From: an uncultured Oscillospiraceae bacterium
Lineage (GTDB): Bacteria; Bacillota; Clostridia; Oscillospirales; Ruminococcaceae
Direction: 5' to 3'
Assembly (NCBI GenBank): GCA_910578965.1
Contig: CAJTSP010000009.1
Location: 18,642 to 35,978, forward strand
Length of the DNA stretch: 17,337 nucleotides
Positions 7,753-14,468 of this stretch are shown piece after piece. How positions within the stretch are numbered: position 1 is the stretch's first letter; each line of letters begins with the position of its first letter. A program made the translations under genes and the position numbers. Below the pieces are notes generated by a model. That model ran no database searches, was not told the origin of the DNA, and saw only the letters and a list, made by a program, of their open reading frames with translations.

Positions 7753-8223
7753 TTACAACATTACCGGGATCGCAAATCCGATTGCCACACCCAGCAAAGC
7801 GCCAGCCCAAACCTCAAAGGGGGTATGTCCAACCATCTCCTTGAGTTTTTTATCGGCCAGCATGGGGGCGGTTTTTGCGCCCTCATCCATCCAGTCGGTC
7901 AGCATCCGGTTGATTACCTTAGCCTGCTCGCCGGTTTCGCGGCGTACCCCCTGCGCATCGTACATTACAATGGCGGCCAGCAAAAATGCCAGTGCAAAAA
8001 ACGGCGAGGATGTGCCATATGCCCGCCCGGTGGCTACCACCAGGGCACATACGGTGGCAGAGTGAGAACTGGGCATTCCGCCGGCCCCCCACATGCGCTC
8101 AAGCTTCAGTTCCTTGAGTAAAACCGCATTGATAATGGTTTTAAGCACCTGGGCCGCAAACCAGCCTACCATTGACACACACAGCACATAATTCCAGTGG
8201 AAAAGCTGCTTGAGCCATCCCAT
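7753..8223 (-). CDS. Divergent PAP2 / DUF212 family membrane protein (YuiD-like)
   Basis: A small integral membrane protein related to acid phosphatases of the PAP2 superfamily; the substrate of this subfamily is not established. The 156 residues contain several hydrophobic segments: near the N-terminus (CVSMVGWFAAQVL), in the middle (a stretch ending LAAIVMYDAQGVRR) and at the C-terminus (GALLGVAIGFAIPVML). Phosphatase-like motifs are present: GAGGMPSSHSA, corresponding to the PSGH block, and EMVGHTPFEV, corresponding to the SRxxxxxHxxxD block. I chose the ATG at 8223 because AGAGGTGG then sits at good spacing; an in-frame GTG at 8232 would overlap its own ribosome site. It stands between ispA, which makes farnesyl diphosphate, and dxs, so a prenyl diphosphate substrate is tempting but only inference. 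Confidence 0.88.
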   Translation of the reverse strand: MGWLKQLFHWNYVLCVSMVGWFAAQVLKTIINAVLLKELKLERMWGAGGMPSSHSATVCALVVATGRAYGTSSPFFALAFLLAAIVMYDAQGVRRETGEQAKVINRMLTDWMDEGAKTAPMLADKKLKEMVGHTPFEVWAGALLGVAIGFAIPVML

Positions 8224-8232
8224 TCCATCCAC

Positions 8233-8394
8233 CTCTTTCGGCCGGGCCGCCCAAAAGCCTCATACGTTTTGTAGCCAATAAAAACGGCCCTGCTTTTGGG
8301 CAGCCTGCTTTGGTTTTGTCACATCCTGCCGGCTTTCGGGCAGCAAAAATATAAAGCAGCCTCCACTGCGCAAAGGGGTACGGCTTTGCTTTAC
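8233..8394 (-). other. Structured leader interval upstream of the DUF212-dxs transcript
   Basis: No gene is visible between the ispA terminator and the DUF212 start. The stretch holds several perfect inverted repeats: GCCCAAAAGC (8249-8258) with GCTTTTGGGC (8292-8301), CTGCC/GGCAG around 8326-8342, and GGTTTTGT (8312-8319) with ACAAAACC (8393-8400). A weak promoter-like pair TTGCGC and TATTTT with 16-base spacing lies around 8345-8372 on the minus strand. I recognise no known riboswitch class. Confidence 0.35.
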
Positions 8395-8431
8395 AAAACC
8401 GTACAAGCCGCCCGCGAGCCGGCTTGTACGG
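8395..8431 (-). terminator. Intrinsic terminator of ispA
   Basis: A perfect 12-bp stem (CCGTACAAGCCG 8399-8410 with CGGCTTGTACGG 8420-8431) with a 9-base loop is followed on the minus strand by TTTTGT. It starts 23 bases after the ispA stop codon. It separates the asp23-to-ispA transcript from DUF212-dxs, although read-through is possible. Confidence 0.85.
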
Positions 8432-8453
8432 CGCAGGCCTACAACACGGCCGC

Positions 8454-9338
8454 TCAATGATCCCGCCGCAGAAGCTCACGGGCAAGCCCACACAAAAAAC
8501 CGGCCCGTGCACCATAACGCTTTTCCAGCGCGCCGCAGGCCCGGGCGGTAACCTCTTCGGCAAGGGCCATAGCCTTTTGCGGGCCATATAGGGTAGCAAA
8601 GGTGGTTTTTCCGTTTGCAGCATCGCTGCCGGCCGGCTTGCCAAGGGCCTGTTGGGTAGAGGTCGCATCCAGCACATCGTCTACAATCTGAAACACCAGC
8701 CCCAGGTCAAAGGCATATGCCTCAAGGGCTGTGCGATCTCCCCTATCGGCTCCGGCCGCTGCTGCGCCCATCTGTACTGCCGCGTTGATCAGCGCGCCGG
8801 TTTTGCCCCGGTGTACCGCGCGCAGCTCCTCCTCGCTTGCGGGCCCCCGCTCAACGCGCAGGTCCAGCTCCTGCCCCAACACCATGCCTCGCCCCCCCGC
8901 TGCAAAGGCAAGCGACTTTACAGCGTCTGCGCGGGCTTCGGCGGGCAGTGGCGCGTCGGCCACCAGCTCAAACGCCGCTGTGAGCAATGCATCCCCTGCC
9001 AAAAGGGCCGTAGCCTCGCCAAAGGCCTTGTGGCAGGATGGACGTCCACGGCGAAAATCGTCGTTGTCCATGCAGGGCAGGTCGTCATGGATAAGGGAAT
9101 AGCAATGTAGCATCTCAATGCCCGCGGCAAGCGGGGCCGCATGACGTACATTGCCGCCCAGCAGCTCGCAGACGGCCAGTACCAAAATGCCTCGCACTCT
9201 TTTACCGCCGCCCAACAGGCTGTAGCGCGCAGCGCGGCAAACCTCGCTGGTCTGCGGCAGATACTCGTCGCACAGGGTGCCGAGGGTTTGCTCGGTGAGT
9301 TCCCGATAGGTATCTGCCAGAGTGGCTTGTCCTGTCAC
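8454..9338 (-). CDS. ispA: Farnesyl diphosphate (short-chain polyprenyl) synthase
   Basis: Condenses IPP with DMAPP and GPP to make farnesyl diphosphate for undecaprenyl carriers and quinones. The 294-residue protein shows GGGKRVRG at 43-50, the first aspartate-rich motif DDLPCMDNDDFRRGRP at 85-100 with the four-residue insertion typical of bacterial FPP synthases, GQELDL at 155-160, KTGALI at 179-184, and the second aspartate-rich motif DDVLD at 220-224 followed by GSDAANGKTTF. The start is GTG in a GTGA overlap with the xseB stop, with GGGGGAGG seven bases upstream. Chain length cannot be proven from sequence; geranylgeranyl synthase is the main alternative, but the FARM region favours FPP. 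Confidence 0.93.
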   Translation of the reverse strand: MTGQATLADTYRELTEQTLGTLCDEYLPQTSEVCRAARYSLLGGGKRVRGILVLAVCELLGGNVRHAAPLAAGIEMLHCYSLIHDDLPCMDNDDFRRGRPSCHKAFGEATALLAGDALLTAAFELVADAPLPAEARADAVKSLAFAAGGRGMVLGQELDLRVERGPASEEELRAVHRGKTGALINAAVQMGAAAAGADRGDRTALEAYAFDLGLVFQIVDDVLDATSTQQALGKPAGSDAANGKTTFATLYGPQKAMALAEEVTARACGALEKRYGARAGFLCGLARELLRRDH

Positions 9339-9553
9339 TGAGCGTCCTCCCCCTCCGATATCCCCATTTTTTCGTCGATCTCCTGTATTTCGAGTTTTGC
9401 CTTTTGCAGAGCCTCGTCACAACTGGCAACCAACTGGGCCGCCTCAGCATACAGCTTGACAGCCTGCGCCAGCGGCGTTTTTTCATCCTGCAAAAGAGCC
9501 AGCACCTCTTCCAGGCGGGCAAGCCCGGCCTCAAAGGTTTTGGGGGTTTTCAT
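9335..9553 (-). CDS. xseB: Exodeoxyribonuclease VII small subunit
   Basis: The small helical subunit that binds XseA to form exonuclease VII, which degrades single-stranded DNA from both ends. The 72-residue product begins MKTPKTFEAGLARLEEVLALL and has the two-helix pattern of the family with a VKLYAEAAQLVASCDEALQKAK second helix. A longer reading to 9595 overlaps xseA without support. The ATG overlaps the xseA stop in ATGA and has GAAGGAG eight bases upstream. Co-translation with xseA fits the excess of small subunits in the complex. Confidence 0.93.
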   Translation of the reverse strand: MKTPKTFEAGLARLEEVLALLQDEKTPLAQAVKLYAEAAQLVASCDEALQKAKLEIQEIDEKMGISEGEDAQ

Positions 9554-10767
9554 GGGGTCTGCTCCTTCCGTATCGTAATGCGGTTTATACTGCACTCGGC
9601 CGTCCGGTCCCGCAGGGCCAAACGGATCTGCCGGCCGGCAAAAAGCTCCTCTGCCGCCAACACCTGGCCGTCCCCGTCCTGCAGTATAGCATATCCACGC
9701 GCAAGCACCTTATAGGGTGCGAGGCTTTGAGCCAACTGCGCTGCATGGGCCAGCCGACCGCCCTTCTGGGCCAGAAGCCGCCCCAATGACTGCCGCAAAA
9801 GGCCCGCAGCGTGCCCCAGCGCCGCCTGTTTTTGGGCGATACTGCGCGCGGCGGCCGGCATTGCCCCAGAACTTTTTGCCAAAACTACCTTATTATAACA
9901 CAACTGCCAGTGCATTTGCATATTTTTGTGAATATTTTGCCGCAAACTGTATATTTTTCGCAGGTACTCCTCCCGGTCCGGCACCGCAAGTTCGGCCGCC
10001 GCGCTAGGGGTGGGCGCGCGCTCGTCGGCCACAAAGTCCAGGATGGTATAGTCGATCTCATGCCCTACCGCGCTGATGAGCGGGGTGCGGCAGGCATAGG
10101 CCGCGCGGGCAATTTCCTCGCTGTTAAACACCCAAAGGTCTTCCCGCGAGCCGCCGCCCCGCGCCACAATAATCACATCCGCGCGGCCGTCTGCGTCCAG
10201 GCTCCGGATAGCCTGGGCAACCTCGCGCGAAGCATGTTGCCCCTGCACATTAGCTGGCGCCAGCAGTAACCGGGCCAACGGCCAACGACGGCCGAGCACA
10301 TTCATAATGTCCTGCAAGGCCGCCCCCGTACGGGAGGTAACAACGCCCACGTACCCTGGGCAGGGAGGCAGCGGCTTTTTATGCTCGGCAAGAAATAGCC
10401 CCTCGCCCGCAAGCCGCCGCTTGAGCTGTTCAAAGGCCATCTGGGCCGAGCCGATCCCGTCCGGGAACATATCCTCCACATATACCTGGAACGTGCCATC
10501 CCGCTCGAAAAGGCTCACCCGGCAGCGTACCAGCACATGCATCCCGTCCTCAGGTGTAAAGGCAAGCCGCCTTGCATCCCGGCTGAACATCACCGCCTTG
10601 ACGCTGGCCCGTTCGTCCCGCAGCGAAAAATAAAAATGGCCGCTTTTTCGGTGGTTTACAAAATTGGCAACCTCGCCCTGCAGGGCGATATCGGTAAGCA
10701 CCGGGTCCCTGTCTAAAAGGGATTTAACATAAGCGTTGAGTGCGGAGATTGTAATCACATTAGCCAT
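9550..10767 (-). CDS. xseA: Exodeoxyribonuclease VII large subunit
   Basis: The catalytic subunit of exonuclease VII, a bidirectional single-strand DNA nuclease of repair and recombination. The 405-residue protein has an N-terminal OB fold at about 1-100 (LQGEVANFVNHRKSGHFYFSL), then the nuclease domain with TSRTGAALQD at 144-153, the hallmark RGGGSREDLW at 203-212, SAVGHEID at 232-239 and ADERAPTPSAAAE at 247-259. A long helical part and the C-terminal YKVLARGYAIL segment follow. The ATG lies four bases after the stop of the TsaD-like gene behind a purine-rich AGGGGGGGG. Its length is slightly under the E. coli protein, as usual in Firmicutes. Confidence 0.96.
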   Translation of the reverse strand: MANVITISALNAYVKSLLDRDPVLTDIALQGEVANFVNHRKSGHFYFSLRDERASVKAVMFSRDARRLAFTPEDGMHVLVRCRVSLFERDGTFQVYVEDMFPDGIGSAQMAFEQLKRRLAGEGLFLAEHKKPLPPCPGYVGVVTSRTGAALQDIMNVLGRRWPLARLLLAPANVQGQHASREVAQAIRSLDADGRADVIIVARGGGSREDLWVFNSEEIARAAYACRTPLISAVGHEIDYTILDFVADERAPTPSAAAELAVPDREEYLRKIYSLRQNIHKNMQMHWQLCYNKVVLAKSSGAMPAAARSIAQKQAALGHAAGLLRQSLGRLLAQKGGRLAHAAQLAQSLAPYKVLARGYAILQDGDGQVLAAEELFAGRQIRLALRDRTAECSINRITIRKEQTP

Positions 10768-10771
10768 GCCC

Positions 10772-11707
10772 TTACCCCCCCCTCTGCGCCGTCATGCCGG
10801 CCAATATCGCCACCCCAATGGCGTTGTCGCCAGAAAAACGGCCCGGGACAAAATGAACGCTGGGCAGCCTTGCCTGCACATACTCCCGAATCACATCGCT
10901 GCTCATTACCCCGCCGGCACAAACCACCGGCAGGCCCGGATGCGCCTTTAAGGCCGCCCTTGTCATACGCAGCAGTGTTTCGGCAATGCAGCAAAGGCAG
11001 TATTTGCACACAAGGGCCGGGCTTTTGCCCTGGCGCAGCAAGGCGTCACATTGATTTTCCAGCCCCGAAAGGCTGCACTGCATTCCCCGGACACTCGCCT
11101 TGGGAGTTACCGGTTCGCCGCATTCGGCTGCCAGTGCAGATACCGCCGGCCCTGCCGGAAAACCAAACCCCAGCCGGACGCCGAGCCGGTCTACCGCCTG
11201 GCCGGCATACAGATCTCCGCTGCTGCCCAGCAGGGTAAGCCGAGCAGGCGTATCGCAAAGGATCAGGTCGGTAGTGCCGCCCGAAATATGGAACACCAGC
11301 ACCGGTGCAGAAAAAAGCTCCGGCTTGCCGGCAGCATATAGGGCCGCCGCAATATGCCCCTGCTGATGGGTGGTTTCGATAACCGGCAGCCCGCGGGCTG
11401 CCGCAAACGCATGCGCCGCACTGAGGCCGGCCAAAAAGCAGGGCATGTAGGAGCCCTCGGCCGGCCGGGGTCTTGCCGACACCCCTACCGCCCCGATCCT
11501 CGTAAGGTCTGCCCGGCCCGCAAGCCGGCTCAGTAAAGCCGGCAGCGCGGCCGTATGGCGGAACAACACCTCGCTCTGGCGCAGGCCCAACTGACCAGGC
11601 TTTACAGGCAAAAGCTGTTTTGTATCGCAAACAACCTCTCCGGTTTCGGTGTCGAACACCGCCAGAGAGGTTGCATAGTTGCTGGTGTCGAATCCAAGGC
11701 TCAGCAT
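10772..11707 (-). CDS. TsaD/Kae1-like (peptidase M22 family) paralogue of unknown role
   Basis: A 311-residue ASKHA-fold protein similar to TsaD, the tRNA t6A enzyme, but probably not the canonical one. It keeps the metal-ligand pair as H114 and H118 in THQQGHIAAAL, a glycine loop HISGGTTD at 140-147, a region AGQAVDRLGVRLGFGFPAGPAV at 168-189 matching TsaD's GEAFDK...GYPGGP block, AGGVMSSD at 264-271 and the C-terminal metal aspartate in SGDN at 292-295. It differs in the opening LGFDTSNYATS (TsaD usually has GIETSCDET) and in SARPRPAEGSYMPC at 77-90, where TsaD has the GPGL loop. No tsaB or tsaE is nearby. Its ATG overlaps nusB by seven bases. Annotation as an O-sialoglycoprotein endopeptidase would be a historical misnomer. 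Canonical TsaD cannot be excluded without a genome-wide look. Confidence 0.8.
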   Translation of the reverse strand: MLSLGFDTSNYATSLAVFDTETGEVVCDTKQLLPVKPGQLGLRQSEVLFRHTAALPALLSRLAGRADLTRIGAVGVSARPRPAEGSYMPCFLAGLSAAHAFAAARGLPVIETTHQQGHIAAALYAAGKPELFSAPVLVFHISGGTTDLILCDTPARLTLLGSSGDLYAGQAVDRLGVRLGFGFPAGPAVSALAAECGEPVTPKASVRGMQCSLSGLENQCDALLRQGKSPALVCKYCLCCIAETLLRMTRAALKAHPGLPVVCAGGVMSSDVIREYVQARLPSVHFVPGRFSGDNAIGVAILAGMTAQRGG

Positions 11708-12177
11708 GGCGCGGGCTCCACACCCGGGGCGCCGGCCTCCTGTTGCGGCTCGACATATCCGGCCTCGGCCGGAACAAGCTCACGCGAGACTGCGCCCAAG
11801 ACACCGTTGACAAACTGGTAGTCGTCCTCACCGCCGTATTTTTTGGCAAGCTCCACTGCCTCATTGATGGCAACGCCGGGCAATTTTTCGTCCCCATAAA
11901 GCATCTCGCTAATCGCCAGCCGCAGCGCGCACAGGCTCACACGGGAAATACGGTTGATCGTCCAGCCGCGCAGCCGCTTGGCGATTTGGGCGTCGATCTC
12001 ATCCCGATGGCTGTAATAGCCCAAAACCAACTGCTCGCCAAACGCATCCAACGCGTTTTCTTCCAGCTCGCGGCTCTGGGCAATGAGGCCCGGAATGTCC
12101 TCATTGCCAAAGGTGGCGGAAAACGCCAGCAAAAACGCACGTTCGCGCCCCTGGCGGCGGGATAGTTTTTCTTCCAT
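11701..12177 (-). CDS. nusB: Transcription antitermination factor NusB
   Basis: Binds NusE (S10) and boxA RNA to support rRNA antitermination. The 158-residue protein begins MEEKLSRRQGRERAFLLAF with the arginine-rich RNA-binding start, and contains the family core RISRVSLCALRLAISEML and AINEAVELAKKYGGEDDYQFVNGVLGAV at about 75-130. After residue 135 there is an extra 20-residue Pro/Ala/Glu-rich tail not usual for NusB. The ATG has GAGGAA upstream. The gene follows a hairpin-rich 178-base gap and overlaps the next gene by seven bases. Confidence 0.95.
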   Translation of the reverse strand: MEEKLSRRQGRERAFLLAFSATFGNEDIPGLIAQSRELEENALDAFGEQLVLGYYSHRDEIDAQIAKRLRGWTINRISRVSLCALRLAISEMLYGDEKLPGVAINEAVELAKKYGGEDDYQFVNGVLGAVSRELVPAEAGYVEPQQEAGAPGVEPAPC

Positions 12178-12201
12178 GAATATTCCTCAAATCCTGGCCG
12201 T

Positions 12202-12251
12202 TTGCGCTGCGGCCGGGCTTATTGCCGACTGCCCGGCCGTTTTTTGCGCAA
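12202..12251. terminator. Large hairpin upstream of nusB with a plus-strand terminator profile
   Basis: GGCCGGGC (12211-12218) and GCCCGGCC (12231-12238) form a perfect 8-bp stem followed on the plus strand by GTTTTTT; an outer TTGCGC (12202-12207) with GCGCAA (12246-12251) flanks it. As an intrinsic terminator it faces the opposite way to every gene here. On the minus strand it is a stable hairpin in the nusB leader, about 25 bases from the start codon. Confidence 0.55.
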
Positions 12252-12304
12252 GTAGGTTTTTAGGGGCGGCCTTTTCTAAATCAATAAAGGCTATGCCCGC
12301 AGGC

Positions 12305-12346
12305 AAAAAACGCACGAACAGGGCCATCCAAAGCGGGATGGCCCTG
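12305..12346 (-). terminator. Imperfect terminator or attenuator after the Asp23 gene
   Basis: A perfect 11-bp stem (CAGGGCCATCC 12319-12329 with GGATGGCCCTG 12336-12346, six-base loop) begins nine bases after the Asp23 stop codon on the minus strand. A T6 run (12310-12305) follows only after eight intervening bases, so termination may be partial and allow nusB expression from the upstream promoter. Confidence 0.5.
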
Positions 12347-12355
12347 TGTTCCTCG

Positions 12356-12724
12356 TTATTCCCCGGCGGGATCGGCTTCCTCCACCGCCACGCCCACCAC
12401 TACAAGGTTCACCTTGGACACGGTGATGCTGGTCATGTTTTGGACGGCATTTTTGACGTTTTCCTGTACCTTCTCGCTTATAGCAGGGATTTTGCAGCCA
12501 TACGAAACCACTAAGCTCACGGTAATCTCGGCAACATCGTCCACCAACTGCACCGAAATAGGTTTGGGGATGGATTTGCCCAGCAGGCTTTTTGCGCTGA
12601 GGGTCTCGGCACGCACCCCGCGCACCCCCTCCACCTCCAGGGTGGCCAGGCGGGCGATCTTGGCGATCACATCGGTGGATATCTGAAGGCTGCCTCCCAC
12701 TACATCCGAATTTTGTACGTCCAT
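12356..12724 (-). CDS. Asp23/Gls24 family envelope stress response protein
   Basis: A 122-residue member of the Asp23/Gls24 (DUF322, YqhY-type) family; these proteins are linked to the cell envelope and, in Bacillus, to lipid synthesis control. The visible pattern is SLQISTDVIAKIARLATLEVEGV at 12-34, a glycine-containing loop, then AEITVSLVVSYGCKIPAISEKVQENVKNAVQNMT at 65-98, which is diagnostic for the family, and a short acidic end. The ATG has AGGAGGGG seven bases upstream. It is the first gene behind a strong promoter and is usually next to nusB in Clostridia and Bacilli. No AmaP-type or DUF2273 membrane partner is present here. Confidence 0.93.
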   Translation of the reverse strand: MDVQNSDVVGGSLQISTDVIAKIARLATLEVEGVRGVRAETLSAKSLLGKSIPKPISVQLVDDVAEITVSLVVSYGCKIPAISEKVQENVKNAVQNMTSITVSKVNLVVVGVAVEEADPAGE

Positions 12725-12754
12725 GGCAATGCCCCTCCTGCTATGGATTGATTT

Positions 12755-12787
12755 GCCCCGCAGCCTTTGGCAAGGGATACTCGGGGC
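12755..12787 (-). promoter_or_regulatory. Leader hairpin of the Asp23-nusB transcript
   Basis: GCCCCG (12755-12760) pairs with CGGGGC (12782-12787), with an inner CCTTT/AAGG-type pairing. It lies in the 5' untranslated region between the promoter and the Asp23 ribosome site. No T-run follows, so it may only stabilise the mRNA. Confidence 0.4.
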
Positions 12788-12803
12788 AGTATTTTACACG
12801 GCA

Positions 12804-12832
12804 ATTATACCACAACTTCTGCATGCGGGCAA
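12804..12832 (-). promoter_or_regulatory. Sigma-A-type promoter for the Asp23-nusB operon
   Basis: On the minus strand TTGCCC (12832-12827), a 17-base spacer and a perfect TATAAT (12809-12804) with an extended TGG just before it. The A/T-rich tract upstream of the -35 (about 12833-12860), which includes the word CATAAAAG twice, resembles an UP element. It is the best promoter in the window and sets the housekeeping genes apart from the sporulation operon. Confidence 0.9.
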
Positions 12833-12883
12833 CAAAAACCTTTTATGCATTTCTTTTATGGCCCTGCACGGCCGGCTCCCCGC

Positions 12884-13477
12884 CTACTTTACCTCCACCA
12901 CGGTAATATTTTGCACGCTTACACTGCATTTACTCAAAACAATGTCCCGGATCTGCGCAACCTCCTCCTTGGTCAGGCCGTCGTTTGTGGTCATCACGGT
13001 GATATTGACCTGTCCCTCGCTGATAAAGGCCACGCAGTCTACAAAACCCTTGGCACGGATTAGGTTCTCCACATCGCTTTCAAGGGTGATGCTCTCGATC
13101 TGGGCGGTCAGCTTGGCGGTGAGCTCGCTTTTTTCCTCGTCGGTCAGCTTGGCACTTTTGAGGCTCTTCTGCAAAGCGTCCAGCGCCTCGTCCCGCGTCT
13201 TGCTGCGCTGCAGGCGGGCGGTTTCAAAAAATTCGCTGCCGCTCTGGCCGTTTACGCTTACAAGCTGGGCCTCGCCGTAGTTTTTGTCCGCGTCCGGGGC
13301 GGCATCCACTGCGAGCTGGTCGGTCACGGCGGGAGGTGTGGTGGCCGAAGGGGTAGCCGCAGCCGCCAAGGCATTGTCAGTGGTTTTGGCATATTCCCAG
13401 TTGAGGTAAACGGCGACCCCCAGCGCCACCGCAAGGGTGAGCATGGTCATTTTCTGGTTGGTTTTCATCTTTGTCAT
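12884..13477 (-). CDS. spoIIIAH: Stage III sporulation protein AH
   Basis: The mother-cell component that pairs with forespore SpoIIQ across the intermembrane space in the feeding channel. The 197-residue protein has a short basic cytoplasmic start, one membrane segment at about 11-25 ending in VYLNW, a low-complexity Ala/Thr/Pro linker at about 35-60, and a YscJ/FliF-like ring-building domain at about 80-197 (KTRDEALDALQK, GFVDCVAFI, VNITVMT). The ATG has GGAGG seven bases upstream. It lies 13 bases after spoIIIAG. No clear terminator follows, so sporulation transcripts may read into the Asp23 operon. Confidence 0.95.
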   Translation of the reverse strand: MTKMKTNQKMTMLTLAVALGVAVYLNWEYAKTTDNALAAAATPSATTPPAVTDQLAVDAAPDADKNYGEAQLVSVNGQSGSEFFETARLQRSKTRDEALDALQKSLKSAKLTDEEKSELTAKLTAQIESITLESDVENLIRAKGFVDCVAFISEGQVNITVMTTNDGLTKEEVAQIRDIVLSKCSVSVQNITVVEVK

Positions 13478-13490
13478 ATCAATGCCTCCA

Positions 13491-14015
13491 TCAAGTCATT
13501 TTTGCAATACTGATGCGATTGCTTGGCACTCCAAGAACCACGCTGACCAGCTCGGTAATGCGGGCCGCAACGGTTATATTGGCGCCACCTTGGCACACCA
13601 CTGCCACGCCGCGTATCTCCGGCTCCCAGACCATCTCAACCAGCGGCTCCTGGCCGTTCGCGGCGCTGCGCAAAACATGGGTTTTTTCGTATCCGCCGCT
13701 TTCCCCTTCCGCTTTTTCGTTTTGGGCGTAAACCGTCTCGCGCGAGGAATCCAGCGTAATCATCACGGAGGTTTCGCCAGCGCCGTCTACCTGGCAAATC
13801 ATCTGCTCGAGTTTTTCTTCCAACCGGTAAAGGTACTCGTTTTCCGAAAGACCCGTTTGGCCCGAGGCGGGGGCTTCCTGCCCGGTTTTGGCCGGGCTTT
13901 TGACAAAATCTGAAAGCAAAATAAGCAGCATCCCTCCCAGCCCCAGCAAGAACAAAAAGGGCATGGGGCGTTTACCCGCTTTTTGGCCCAGCCATTCGCG
14001 GTATTTTTCCATCAT
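13491..14015 (-). CDS. spoIIIAG: Stage III sporulation protein AG
   Basis: Forms a large ring in the SpoIIIA-SpoIIQ channel. From the ATG at 14015, which overlaps the spoIIIAF stop in ATGA and follows GGAAGG, the protein has 174 residues: a short basic start, one membrane segment at about 17-36 (FLFLLGLGGMLLILL), a linker, then the ring domain with YLYRLEEKLEQMICQVDGAG, VMITLDSSRETVYA and RGVAVVCQGG followed by ITELVSVVLGVPSNRI. This order is typical of the family. The alternative ATG at 14039 would add eight residues overlapping spoIIIAF and is less likely. Confidence 0.94.
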   Translation of the reverse strand: MMEKYREWLGQKAGKRPMPFLFLLGLGGMLLILLSDFVKSPAKTGQEAPASGQTGLSENEYLYRLEEKLEQMICQVDGAGETSVMITLDSSRETVYAQNEKAEGESGGYEKTHVLRSAANGQEPLVEMVWEPEIRGVAVVCQGGANITVAARITELVSVVLGVPSNRISIAKMT

Positions 14016-14464
14016 GGCGTGCCTTCCATTCCCCGGCAAAGGATGCTGCCGGTCCCGTTCAGTTCCTCTTGAAGGATTGTTTGCGCCTGCCCGGCCAGCG
14101 CCTCGTCGCGTAAAAAGGCCGTGACCTGTAGCTGCTCGTCGCTTGCATCAACGCTTATCTGCGCCTCAATCCCCTCGCCTGCCAGCCGCACCGTGAGCCG
14201 CTTTTCCAGCGCCTCGAACGCAGCCTGGCGCACCAGTTCGCTGGAAGGCTCGGGCAATGCTGCCGTGAGCGGCTGTTCGAGCTGCGCACGCACCTCGCCC
14301 CAGCCGGCAGTATAAGCCGGCGTAAGCACGGATACTAAAATATACAGCGCAAGCACTGTTTTTATGACCCTCGCGCTGCCCTTTGCCGGCAAAAGGAGCT
14401 GCAAGGCCCCTGCCAGAGCGCAGCATATGCAGACTCGTAATGCCCATTGCCGTACCGCGTCCAT
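14012..14464 (-). CDS. spoIIIAF: Stage III sporulation protein AF
   Basis: A membrane protein of the SpoIIIA complex. The 150 residues have two hydrophobic segments at about 10-26 and 34-52 (VIKTVLALYILVSVLTP), then a soluble domain with VRQAAFEALEKRL and a ferredoxin-like beta pattern ending LCRGMEGTP. The ATG lies four bases after the spoIIIAE stop, with GGAGGGGG upstream inside spoIIIAE. The length is somewhat short for the family but the layout is complete. Confidence 0.9.
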   Translation of the reverse strand: MDAVRQWALRVCICCALAGALQLLLPAKGSARVIKTVLALYILVSVLTPAYTAGWGEVRAQLEQPLTAALPEPSSELVRQAAFEALEKRLTVRLAGEGIEAQISVDASDEQLQVTAFLRDEALAGQAQTILQEELNGTGSILCRGMEGTP

Positions 14465-14468
14465 GCGT

